DNA of 7,062 bases from Betaproteobacteria bacterium (GCA_005882235.1 VBCT01000130.1:1-7062), one strand, 5' to 3'; counted from the first letter of the stretch, positions 1 to 6,118 are shown. Notes: a model not told the origin generated them from the sequence alone. A program made the numbers and translations.

Positions 1-86
1 CGGCCGGCGCGAGCGAGCGCAATTGCCAAGGGTTTGCCGGATTGCCCGGTGCCGATGATGACTGTGTCGAACGTAGCGGTGCTCAT
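1..86 (-). CDS. FAD-dependent pyridine nucleotide-disulfide oxidoreductase-like protein, N-terminal fragment
   Basis: Only the first 28 codons are in the window; the rest lies beyond the left edge. The ATG at 86-84 is preceded by a strong Shine-Dalgarno sequence (GAAGGAGGGG, ending 2-3 nt before the ATG), which fixes the start. The peptide begins MSTATFDTVIIGTGQSG and continues KPLAIALARAG. This is a beta strand, then a glycine-rich turn (G12-x-G14-x-x-G17), then a helix: the FAD-binding Rossmann fold that opens disulfide oxidoreductases. The form GTGQSG-x-P is typical of proteins annotated as mercuric reductase-like or 'FAD-containing oxidoreductase'. The redox-active CxxxxC motif would lie outside the window, so substrate and exact subfamily cannot be judged. 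It is divergent from the cytochrome c gene, with 84 bp between the start codons. Family is fairly sure; specific function is not. Confidence 0.75.
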   Translation of the reverse strand, partial: MSTATFDTVIIGTGQSGKPLAIALARAG

Positions 87-158
87 GACCCCTCCTTCGG
101 GCTTAAGTCGACATGCGCCCGGCGTTCCTCACGGCCGATAGACGCAGCTTCGGGTCAG

Positions 159-164
159 TATAAT
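159..164 (+). promoter_or_regulatory. Possible -10 element of the cytochrome c gene
   Basis: A perfect TATAAT lies six bases before the ATG at 171. If it is a sigma-70 -10 box, transcription would start at about the A of the ATG, giving a leaderless mRNA. There is no convincing -35 hexamer at 16-18 bp spacing (135-142 reads CCGATAGA) and no extended -10 TG. No Shine-Dalgarno sequence precedes the ATG, which fits a leaderless reading. The match is short and could be chance. Confidence 0.35.
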
Positions 165-170
165 CGCCGC

Positions 171-843
171 ATGCACCTCGCCGCCGTGCTTCGCGTCGGC
201 CTACTCATCATAGCGGCGAGCGCTTCAGCTCAGGACTTAGCGCAGCTTGTCGAGCAAGCCAAGACGCGCTGGGCCCAGAGCCCGCACGGGCCGATGCTTG
301 AACGCATCCTCCCCCCAACATTCGGGCTGCCCCAGCTTCCGGCACCGAAATCCCGCGGCGCGCGCCTTGTCGTCCAGTACTGCGTGCAATGCCACAACCT
401 GCAACCTGCCCAATCCGGCGATGCATCACGCGGCGAAGTGGCCGGCGATCTTCGAGCGCATGGTGGTGCGCATGAGAGGCAGGGGCAACCTGGGCGAGCT
501 GATGCACGAGATGATGGCGGGGGTGGAGGCCCCGACCACGGCGGAGGCGGAAATCCTGCTCGCCTATCTGCGGAAATACAGCCAGCGACCGCTCGACCCG
601 AACAAGTATCCCGCGGTGAATCTCCCCGAAGGCCAGTCGTTCAAGCTCGCCTGCCGGCAGTGCCACGTGCTTCCGGATCCGCAACGCCACAAGGCGTCCG
701 AATGGCCGGCGGTCGTGGCGCGCATGGAGAAGAACATGCAGTGGATGAACCGCGTGGTCAGCAACCAGCCCGATTCGCGCGAGATTCAGCTCAAGGTCGA
801 GGAAATCAACGCCTTTCTCGTCAAGTACGCGAGGAAGGGATAA
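171..843 (+). pseudogene. Periplasmic diheme cytochrome c, frameshifted by a 7-bp tandem duplication
   Basis: The ATG at 171 opens a signal peptide (MHLAAVLRVGLLIIAASASA, likely cleaved before QD), then the first heme-binding motif CVQCH (381-395). Just after it the frame is lost, and the continuation lies in another frame: WPAIFERM, a second heme motif CRQCH (652-666), and a C-terminus ending KYARKG before TAA at 841-843. At the junction AACCTGC occurs twice in tandem (396-409). Deleting one copy gives CHNLPNPAMH and one continuous 221-residue frame. The two modules are homologous: CVQCHNLPNP…HHAAKWPA…RM against CRQCHVLPDP…HKASEWPA…RM, 15 of 29 positions identical. This independently supports the restored reading. 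Each heme would be bound by two Cys plus His, and a downstream Met (RMVVRM / RMEKNM) could be a sixth ligand. As written, translation stays open out of frame to the stop at 933-935 and gives a one-heme product with an unrelated tail. The electron-transfer partner is unknown. An assembly error or a slippage allele cannot be excluded. Confidence 0.88.
396..409 (+). repeat. 7-bp tandem duplication (AACCTGC x2) causing the cytochrome frameshift
   Basis: Two adjacent copies of AACCTGC at 396-402 and 403-409; the preceding C at 395 extends the periodicity to 15 bp. Seven is not a multiple of three, so the second copy shifts the frame right after CxxCH-N-L. A single copy would encode CHNLPNP, matching CHVLPDP in the second heme module. 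The shape suggests replication slippage and is in principle reversible. Confidence 0.9.
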
Positions 844-939
844 GCGGTGCGAGCCCTTCAATCATGTTGGGTGCGTTCGTTTGGTGGACAATTTGCCAAG
901 TCATTGCCAATATTCTGCTTGCCATTGAGGATTAATCAC

Positions 940-1065
940 ATGACGATGCAAACTTCGGTTTTTCTGGGCATGGGCTTGATCGTGCTATATGCCGCGATCG
1001 CGCTGGTTCTCGCTCTACGGCTGGCGAAAAAAGCCGAGTCGACAAAAGCTCGCCCGGCGCATTGA
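940..1065 (+). CDS. Small single-pass membrane protein, 41 aa, unknown function
   Basis: A 41-residue protein starting MTMQTSVFLG. One hydrophobic helix spans about residues 8-28 (LGMGLIVLYAAIALVLALRL), followed by a short basic tail with KK, K and R. By the positive-inside rule the N-terminus would be outside and the C-terminus in the cytoplasm. I chose ATG 940 because TGAGGA (926-931) sits 8 nt upstream as a ribosome binding site. The frame is open further upstream to 847, but that stretch has no such site and an unmembrane-like sequence. It lies 96 bp downstream of the cytochrome stop, in DNA visibly poorer in GC than its surroundings. A weak promoter (TGGACA 885-890, CAATAT 908-913, 17-bp spacer) may serve it. 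It resembles the tiny membrane subunits that accompany respiratory enzymes, but I do not recognise a family; its place next to a cytochrome is only suggestive. Confidence 0.6.
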   Translation: MTMQTSVFLGMGLIVLYAAIALVLALRLAKKAESTKARPAH

Positions 1066-1088
1066 CACTCTAAAGACCAAGGCTGTAC

Positions 1089-1706
1089 TTACGAAGGCAC
1101 GGCCATCCCGCGTTTCACCGCCGGCCTCGCGCCGATCGCGTCGAACCAGCGCTTGACGTTCGGATAGGCGTTCAAGTCGGTCTTGTGCCACTCGTAGCGC
1201 GCGACCCAGGGATAGGTGGCGATGTCGGCGATCGAGTACTCACCCGCGAGGTATTCCGCCTCGCCCAGGCGCCGGTCGAGAACTCCGTAAAGGCGGTCCT
1301 TTTCCTTGGTGTAGCGTTCGATGGCGTAAGGCACCTGCTCTTTCGCCGAGCGCAGGAAATGGTGCACCTGGCCGAACATCGGCCCGATGTGGCCCATCTG
1401 GAACATCAGCCATTGCAGGGCCACGTACTTGCCCCGGTCCGACTTCGGCAGGAACCTGCCGGTCTTCGCCGAGAGGTAGATCAGGATCGCGCCCGATTCC
1501 ATCATTCGGATGGGTTTCCCATCGGGCCCACCCGGATCGACGATAGAGGGAATCTTGGCGTTGGGGTTGATCGCAACGTAATCGGGAGCGAACTGATCGC
1601 CCCCGCCGATGTTGATCTTGTGAGTATTGTAGACAAGCCCACATTCCTCCAGCATGATCGAAACCTTGCGTCCGTTGGGCGTGCTCCAGGTGTAGAGCTC
1701 GATCAT
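1089..1706 (-). CDS. yfcG: Nu-class glutathione S-transferase / disulfide-bond oxidoreductase, YfcG-like
   Basis: A 205-residue cytosolic protein with full-length GST architecture: N-terminal thioredoxin-like domain (about 1-85) and all-helical C-terminal domain (about 90-200). It follows E. coli YfcG closely: TPNG with Thr9 and Asn11 at the same positions that contact glutathione there, GGGDQF-P-[ED], the cis-proline segment NAKIPSIVD (Pro53), ESGAILIYL, LQWL-FQ-GHIGPM-GQ-HHF, PYAIERY, and YSIADIA-YPWV near residues 157-167. YfcG has glutathione-dependent disulfide reductase activity and is weak as a classic transferase; the same role is inferred here. The start at 1706 is preceded by AGAGGA with good spacing. 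An upstream in-frame extension to 1871 lacks GST features and would run antisense through the DUF2905 gene. It is divergent from DUF2905 and convergent with the small membrane gene, 23 bp from stop to stop, with no hairpin terminator in that gap. Confidence 0.9.
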   Translation of the reverse strand: MIELYTWSTPNGRKVSIMLEECGLVYNTHKINIGGGDQFAPDYVAINPNAKIPSIVDPGGPDGKPIRMMESGAILIYLSAKTGRFLPKSDRGKYVALQWLMFQMGHIGPMFGQVHHFLRSAKEQVPYAIERYTKEKDRLYGVLDRRLGEAEYLAGEYSIADIATYPWVARYEWHKTDLNAYPNVKRWFDAIGARPAVKRGMAVPS

Positions 1707-1736
1707 CGTTTTCCTCTGCGACTTTGGAAGCCGCGC

Positions 1737-1764
1737 AGTGTATCGCGAAGCCCGGTAAAGTAAA
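1737..1764 (-). promoter_or_regulatory. Possible sigma-70 promoter of the YfcG-like GST
   Basis: On the minus strand TTTACT (1764-1759) and TACACT (1742-1737) are separated by 16 bp; each matches four of six consensus bases. Transcription would start near 1730, giving a leader of about 24 nt that carries the AGAGGA ribosome binding site. It lies in the 61-bp gap to the divergent DUF2905 gene. Moderate-to-weak match. Confidence 0.35.
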
Positions 1765-1767
1765 GCC

Positions 1768-1962
1768 ATGCTGAAATGGGTCCTGGCGGTCGCGATCGCG
1801 CTTGTCGTGCTCACGGTGCTCTCGCCGTGGCTGTCGAGATACGGGCTCGGCAGGCTGCCGGGCGACCTCACCGTACGCTACAAAGGGCGGCTCTATTACC
1901 TTCCCTTTGCCAGCACGATCGTGCTTTCGCTCGCCCTGACGCTGCTGGCACGGCTCTTCTGA
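1768..1962 (+). CDS. DUF2905 family small membrane protein
   Basis: A 64-residue inner-membrane protein with the DUF2905 pattern: first transmembrane helix (about 4-20, WVLAVAIALVVLTVLSP), a connecting loop with LGRLPGDLTVRYKGRLYYLPF (about 27-47; LPGD and Y-[LF]-P are the family signature), and a second helix (about 48-63). The length is normal for this family, which has no established biochemical function. The start is preceded only by a weak TAAAG at short spacing. The gene diverges from the YfcG-like GST, and its last 67 bp overlap the 3' end of the convergent C13 peptidase gene. Confidence 0.85.
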   Translation: MLKWVLAVAIALVVLTVLSPWLSRYGLGRLPGDLTVRYKGRLYYLPFASTIVLSLALTLLARLF

Positions 1963-3344
1963 GGCGGCTCTATCGCCCTTGCGGCGAGGCGCTTCTCGAG
2001 CGCGGCGAGCTTCTTTCGCATCGCGGCGCCCGCGAACATCTGCGGGTTGGAGGGCGGATAACCCTCCTCCCGTTCCCGGTCGTCTACCGTTTCTCTCGCG
2101 GCCTCGAACGCCTCGACAAACGAGAAAGTGTCGCGCAGCGCCTCGTCGTAAAGCGCCTGGCTGAACCAGGTGTAGTCGCTCTCGTAATCGCAGCCGAAGG
2201 AGGAGTGAAACGCGTCGGCGGCAGTGATGATGAGGGTATTGTCATCCTTGAGCGGCTCGATGAACCCCCCGGAGAAACACGCCGAGATCACGACCACCTT
2301 CCATTTGATGCCGCTGTCGGCGAGCATGCGGGCGAGCGCGCTCGGCGTGAGCTGCGCGAGCTCGAGCGGCGGAAGATCCAGCACGAGCTTGTAGTCATTG
2401 CCCCCGTGGGTGGCGATGTGCAGAAGCACGATGTCCTCGTCGGTATTGATCACCTTGCCGAGATGCGCGAGCGTAGCGCGCAAATTGCTCGCCGTGGCGA
2501 TGGGATAATTCTTCAGCGTCGCGGTATTGTTGATGAGCGCGATCGACCTGCCCGCGGCGTCGAAACGCTCCTCGAGCAGCTCCTTGACCGAAACGAGCTC
2601 CGAGTAAAAAGTGTCCTGCTGGCTGTCGCCTGCGACTCCGACGAAATACAGATCCACGACGCCGGGCCGCTCGGGACTGAGCGCTGCAAGCTGCTCATCG
2701 AGGAGGATCCCCTGCCGGTGAAACACATCCTCCTGAGTCAGTCGCGGACGCGCGGCTTCGGCTCGGTCATCCCGGGCCGCGATCCAGAGCTCGGTGCGCG
2801 GGAAAACCGCGACGAGGACCGCAAGGAGCCCCGCAAACAGGCCGAACGCGAGCACCGAGGGACGGCCGCGCCAGCCGGTGAGAACGTACAGGGTGCGCGG
2901 GAGCACGGCAAAGCCCCAGGCGACGAACGCCCAGTACACGGCATCGGCGTCGAGCTCGATCCCTTCCAGGTGCGTCGCCGCCTGGACCGCGACTCCCGCG
3001 ACTTCGAAAACGGGGTCCGTCGCGACGAGCAATACCGCGAACGCCACGGCGAGCTGCGCTTCCCGAAACACTCTCGCGGCAAGGAGACAGGTGCCGAGCA
3101 AGAGCGGGATCTCCGCGAGCCCCGTGGTGAGCGCGCCGAAATCGACGGTGCCGGGAAAGCCCGCGCGCAGCATGCCGGCGGCGAGCCAGAACGCCAGGCC
3201 CGCGAACACGAGCGCGACGTACTGTCCGATCGAGATGCGGAAGTCGAGCGCGCGCACCGGCAGGAAAAGCGCAAGGCGCGCGCCGGCGAGGAGATTCTGC
3301 TTGAGACCGTCCCACGGCATATCGGTTTCGGATCGGGGTTCCAT
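1896..3344 (-). CDS. Membrane-anchored C13 family (legumain-like) cysteine peptidase
   Basis: A 482-residue protein. The N-terminal half (about 41-182) is hydrophobic with four or five likely transmembrane helices. A linker leads to a C-terminal caspase-like peptidase domain (about 228-445) with DLYFVGVAGD, a long helix, NNTATL, LLHIATHGG (catalytic His313) and VVISACFSGG (catalytic Cys356), then ITAADAFHSSFGC and FAGAAMRKK. The His-Gly and Ala-Cys pair is the C13 (legumain / GPI-transamidase Gpi8) signature, and both catalytic residues are intact. Bacterial members of this kind exist, but I know of no defined substrate. It probably cleaves proteins at or near the inner membrane, after Asn or Asp if it behaves like legumain; the side of the membrane is uncertain. 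The ATG at 3344 lies one base after the cca stop, so translation is likely coupled; ATG 3320 is an alternative start. The last 22 residues, low in complexity, overlap the DUF2905 gene on the other strand. Confidence 0.85.
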   Translation of the reverse strand: MEPRSETDMPWDGLKQNLLAGARLALFLPVRALDFRISIGQYVALVFAGLAFWLAAGMLRAGFPGTVDFGALTTGLAEIPLLLGTCLLAARVFREAQLAVAFAVLLVATDPVFEVAGVAVQAATHLEGIELDADAVYWAFVAWGFAVLPRTLYVLTGWRGRPSVLAFGLFAGLLAVLVAVFPRTELWIAARDDRAEAARPRLTQEDVFHRQGILLDEQLAALSPERPGVVDLYFVGVAGDSQQDTFYSELVSVKELLEERFDAAGRSIALINNTATLKNYPIATASNLRATLAHLGKVINTDEDIVLLHIATHGGNDYKLVLDLPPLELAQLTPSALARMLADSGIKWKVVVISACFSGGFIEPLKDDNTLIITAADAFHSSFGCDYESDYTWFSQALYDEALRDTFSFVEAFEAARETVDDREREEGYPPSNPQMFAGAAMRKKLAALEKRLAARAIEPPQKSRASSVRASESTIVLAKGR

Positions 3345-3345
3345 C

Positions 3346-4479
3346 TCAGCAAAGCGCTTCGATTGCGGCGATGCGCGCGCGGCTCAGCTTTGCGGCGATA
3401 TCGGATTTCGCGCTTTGGGCGGCGATTTTCGCGGCATCGACGCCGGCGGCCGCGCCCAGGGCCCGCCGCAGGACCACGCGCGGCATGTAGGGTATTTCCG
3501 CCCAACCGCGCTCGCCCCGCTCGAGGCAGGCGAGGAGCGCGAGCAGCTCGTCGAAGCGCTCGGGCCGGCGCAGGGCGTCGCAATGCTCGAGCAGCGCAAG
3601 CAGGTCCGGCGCGCCCAGTGTGGGGGCGCGCTTGATCGTCTCGCCGTGCCGCCGGGTGAGCAGGGCGAGGTCGCGGCACTCGCCGGATGCCTTGAGGCGC
3701 TCGCTCAGCGCGCGCGCCGCCTGCACGGTGAGCGCGCCGAAGGCGACCAGAGCAAAACGCGGCGCGAGGCCGAGCCGCTCGGCGGCGGCGCACTCGAGTG
3801 CGCGGACGAGAACGCGGGCGCGGTCGTTCGCCGGCCGGCCGTGCTCGAAAGCGAGCTTCAACTCGGGCAGTAGCTTCTCGAGGAGGCCCGCGTCGGCAAG
3901 CACCGGGAACATCAGAGCCGCATCACCCTCCATCAGGCCCCTGGAGAACTCCTGCCATACGCGCTCGGGCACAAGAGCGTCCGCCTCGCCGTTTGCGACC
4001 ATGGAGCGCATCAGCGCCATGGTCTCCGGCGCGACGGCAAAACCGAAGCGCGCGGCAAAGCGCGCAACCCGCAGGATCCGCACCGGATCCTCGACGAAAG
4101 CGGGGCTTACGTGCCGGAGCAGCCCGCGTTCGAGATCGGCCGCGCCGCCGAAGGGATCGACGAGCTGCCCGGCTTCGTCGCGTGCCATCGCGTTGATGGT
4201 CAGGTCGCGCCGCGCGAGGTCCTGCTCGAGCGTGACGTCGGGAGCGGCGTGGATCTGGAATCCCCTGTAGCCGCGCGCGACCTTGCGCTCGGTGCGCGCG
4301 AGCGCGTGCTCCTCGTGGGTCAGTGGATGCAGGAACACAGGGAAATCCTTGCCCACCGGTTTGTAGCCGAGGCGCTCCATTTCCTCCGGCGTGCTCCCGA
4401 CCACGACATGGTCGCGGTCTGCCACCGGCAGGCCGAGGAGCTCGTCGCGCACCGCGCCGCCGACGGCGTAAATCTTCAC
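3346..4479 (-). CDS. cca: CCA tRNA nucleotidyltransferase (HD motif degenerate)
   Basis: Adds or repairs the 3'-terminal CCA of tRNAs from CTP and ATP without a template. The 377-residue protein tracks E. coli Cca: KIYAVGGAVRDELLGLPVADRD, with GGxVRD (7-12) for nucleotide binding and catalytic Asp21 and Asp23; VVGSTPEEM; PVGKDFPVFLHP-THEEHALARTERK; APDVTLEQDLARRDLTINAMA (motif RRDLTIN at 90-96); LLRHVSPAF-EDP-RILRVARFAARF (121-144); and PERVW (171-175). The start is GTG at 4479, aligned with the E. coli Met1; AGGCAGG lies just upstream. The frame is open further upstream, but that part overlaps the GST gene and is a shadow. In E. coli the C-terminal half carries an HD phosphohydrolase (IHT…CHDLGK…HHGH). 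Here the corresponding stretch reads RFALVAFGALTVQ (241-253) and is shortened, so the metal-binding HD is absent. The polymerase half looks intact. It sits 13 nt after the upstream GST stop and 1 nt before the C13 peptidase start. Confidence 0.95.
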   Translation of the reverse strand: MKIYAVGGAVRDELLGLPVADRDHVVVGSTPEEMERLGYKPVGKDFPVFLHPLTHEEHALARTERKVARGYRGFQIHAAPDVTLEQDLARRDLTINAMARDEAGQLVDPFGGAADLERGLLRHVSPAFVEDPVRILRVARFAARFGFAVAPETMALMRSMVANGEADALVPERVWQEFSRGLMEGDAALMFPVLADAGLLEKLLPELKLAFEHGRPANDRARVLVRALECAAAERLGLAPRFALVAFGALTVQAARALSERLKASGECRDLALLTRRHGETIKRAPTLGAPDLLALLEHCDALRRPERFDELLALLACLERGERGWAEIPYMPRVVLRRALGAAAGVDAAKIAAQSAKSDIAAKLSRARIAAIEALC

Positions 4480-4492
4480 CGGGACCTGCCTT

Positions 4493-5152
4493 TCAGGGCG
4501 CCATCTCGAACTGCGGCAGCGTCTCGGCCTCGGCTCTTGAGGCCGTGCGCCATTCCTGCATCGGCGGCAAGGCGAGCATTGCGTCGCAGTAGGCGCGCGC
4601 CGGCGGTGCGAGCGGCACCGAGTAGCCGGTGACGCGCCACACGACCGGCGCGTACATCGCATCGGCTGCGGAGAAACGGCCGAAAAGGAACGGCCCGCCC
4701 GCCCCGTAGCGCTCGCGGCAGCTTTGCCAGAGCGACTGGATGCGTTCGATCTCCTCGCCGACCTCCGCGGGCCAGGCACGCGGCGGGAAAACCTTGCGCA
4801 CGTTCATCGACAGGTTCTGGCGCAACGCGGGAAAGCCCGAGTGCATTTCGGCGCAGACGGACCGTGCGGTCGCCCGCGCGACCGGGTCGGCGGGCCACCC
4901 CTGGACGCCCGGATGTGCTTCCGCCAGATATTCGAGGATCGCAAGCGAATCCCAGACGCAGGTCTCCCCCTCGATCAGCACCGGAACCTTCCCGGATGGC
5001 GAGTACCTCAGCAGCCGCTCCTTGGAGCCCGCCTGGTACAAGGGAATGCGAACTTCTTCGAAGGTGATTGCGTTCTGCTTCATGAACAACCACGGCCGCA
5101 GCGACCAGGAGGAGTAGTTCCTGTTGCCGATGACCAGGATCCGGGCCGCCAT
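4493..5152 (-). CDS. Glutathione S-transferase family protein
   Basis: A 219-residue cytosolic protein with an N-terminal thioredoxin-like GST domain: strand ARILVIGN, then RNYSSWSLRPWLFMKQ (11-26; Ser14 and Ser15 are candidates for the glutathione-activating residue), SPSGKVPVLIEGE with cis-Pro57, and WDSLAILEYLAEAHP (67-81) in place of the usual ES-x-AI. The C-terminal helical domain has SAADAMYAPVVWR, the usual helix N-cap region of GSTs. NYSSWSLRPW is common to a proteobacterial GST group whose physiological substrate is not settled. It is clearly not a recent duplicate of the YfcG-like protein in this window. ATG 5152 lies 15 nt after the stop of the upstream gene and lacks a good Shine-Dalgarno sequence (the leader is pyrimidine-rich, ACCTTCCCTCACC), so translational coupling is likely. 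The stop is 13 nt before the cca GTG. Confidence 0.87.
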   Translation of the reverse strand: MAARILVIGNRNYSSWSLRPWLFMKQNAITFEEVRIPLYQAGSKERLLRYSPSGKVPVLIEGETCVWDSLAILEYLAEAHPGVQGWPADPVARATARSVCAEMHSGFPALRQNLSMNVRKVFPPRAWPAEVGEEIERIQSLWQSCRERYGAGGPFLFGRFSAADAMYAPVVWRVTGYSVPLAPPARAYCDAMLALPPMQEWRTASRAEAETLPQFEMAP

Positions 5153-5167
5153 GGTGAGGGAAGGTGC

Positions 5168-6118
5168 TTAGCGGCCCGCCTTGTAGCGGAACCAGCTGTA
5201 GCGCGAGCGCGGGAAGACGCCGCGGAGATAGACGGGCGCGACCGCCTCGAGCGGCGTGGGCTGGATGGAGAAGGGGAAAGCAGCGTTCGAAACGCTGTCC
5301 ACTTTCATCGAATTGTAGTTGTCGCGCGACATCAGTTTTTTGCCCGGCTTCCATTCCAGGGCCCAGGCGCTCAGGAAAGACAGGCGCTCGGAAAGGCCGA
5401 CGACTGCCCGCGGGTGGCCGCTCGCGCTGCCGGCGTACTTCACCAGCTCGCGCAAGGTATAAACGCGCGGCCCGCACAGATCATAGCGTTTGCCGATGCT
5501 GTCGCGATCGGCGAGGCTCGCCCTGAAACAGCGCGCCACATCCTCGACGTAGACCGGCTGGAAACGCGCCTGCGGGCTGGGGAGGAGAACGAGCGGCAGC
5601 CAGCGCTGGAGCTTGGCGAAGGTATTGAGAAACTCGTCCTCCGGCCCGAATACCACCGAAGGCCGGAACACCGTCACCGCCTGCTCCTTCTGCGCTGCGA
5701 GCACCCAGGCCTCGCCTTCGCCCTTGGAACGCAAGTATTGGCTGGGGCCTTCGGCGTGGGCGTGCAGCGCGCTCATGTGCAGCAGGCGCGGCACGCGCTT
5801 CTTGCTGCACGCCTCGACGATTTTTCTCGGGAGCTCGACGTGGGCGCGCGCGAACTCCGGTCCATAGGGGCGGCCCGGGCTCCCGTGCAGGATACCGACG
5901 AGATTCACCACGGCGTCGCAGCCGGCAGTGAGCTTCGCGAGGGTTTCCGGGTCGTGCACGTCGGACTCGACTACATCGACCGTCGGCAGGAGAATCAGGT
6001 GCTTGGCCCGTTCGCGCCGGCGCGTGGGCACGACGACGAAGTGCTCGTCTTCGACGAGTTGGCGCACGAGATGCCGGCCGACAAAGCCGCTGCCGCCGAT
6101 GACCAGAATGCGACTCAT
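5168..6118 (-). CDS. NDUFA9-like atypical SDR, NAD(P)-binding epimerase family
   Basis: A 316-residue protein of the extended/atypical short-chain dehydrogenase type annotated as 'complex I NDUFA9 subunit family'. The N-terminus RILVIGGSGFVGRHLVRQL (3-21) has the GGxGxxG dinucleotide-binding turn. Later come DVHDP (53-57), a DAVVNLVGIL strand (68-77), HMSALHA (Ser116), and YLRSKGEGE with Tyr128 and Lys132 forming YxxxK, followed by VFRPSVVFGPEDEFLN and QPVYVEDVARC. Serine, tyrosine and lysine are all present, so catalysis is possible. Bacterial homologues are not complex I subunits, and their substrate is unknown; sugar-nucleotide, quinone or lipid substrates are all open. The start ATG 6118 has no strong ribosome binding site but begins exactly at the Rossmann strand. 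It lies 85 nt downstream of the transglycosylase and 15 nt before the GST. Confidence 0.87.
   Translation of the reverse strand: MSRILVIGGSGFVGRHLVRQLVEDEHFVVVPTRRRERAKHLILLPTVDVVESDVHDPETLAKLTAGCDAVVNLVGILHGSPGRPYGPEFARAHVELPRKIVEACSKKRVPRLLHMSALHAHAEGPSQYLRSKGEGEAWVLAAQKEQAVTVFRPSVVFGPEDEFLNTFAKLQRWLPLVLLPSPQARFQPVYVEDVARCFRASLADRDSIGKRYDLCGPRVYTLRELVKYAGSASGHPRAVVGLSERLSFLSAWALEWKPGKKLMSRDNYNSMKVDSVSNAAFPFSIQPTPLEAVAPVYLRGVFPRSRYSWFRYKAGR

Noticed and set aside
157..162. Minus-strand TATACT as a -10 box for the oxidoreductase gene
   Set aside because: No -35 hexamer at usable spacing, and the match is produced by the near-palindrome of the plus-strand TATAAT.
396..409. Programmed ribosomal frameshifting to join the two cytochrome halves
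   Set aside because: There is no slippery heptamer or stimulatory structure at the junction, and a simple 7-bp duplication explains the shift exactly.
421..843. Independent downstream gene starting at ATG 421 and carrying the second heme motif
   Set aside because: It would lack a signal peptide for periplasmic heme attachment and has no Shine-Dalgarno sequence; the sequence is the natural continuation of the broken cytochrome.
893..924. Three copies of TTGCCA at 893, 904 and 919
   Set aside because: Spacing is irregular (11 and 15 bp) and the hexamer is short; this is not enough for an operator or iteron call.
847..939. N-terminal extension of the small membrane protein to ATG 847
   Set aside because: The added residues do not look like membrane or leader sequence, and the good ribosome binding site is at 926-931, serving ATG 940.
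1066..1088. Shared bidirectional terminator between the small membrane gene and the YfcG-like GST
   Set aside because: The 23-bp gap contains no inverted repeat or T-run.
1776..3635. A 619-codon plus-strand open frame opposite the C13 peptidase and cca genes
   Set aside because: The translation is arginine- and glutamate-rich with no domain, and it overlaps two well-supported minus-strand genes. It is an artefact of high GC codon bias.
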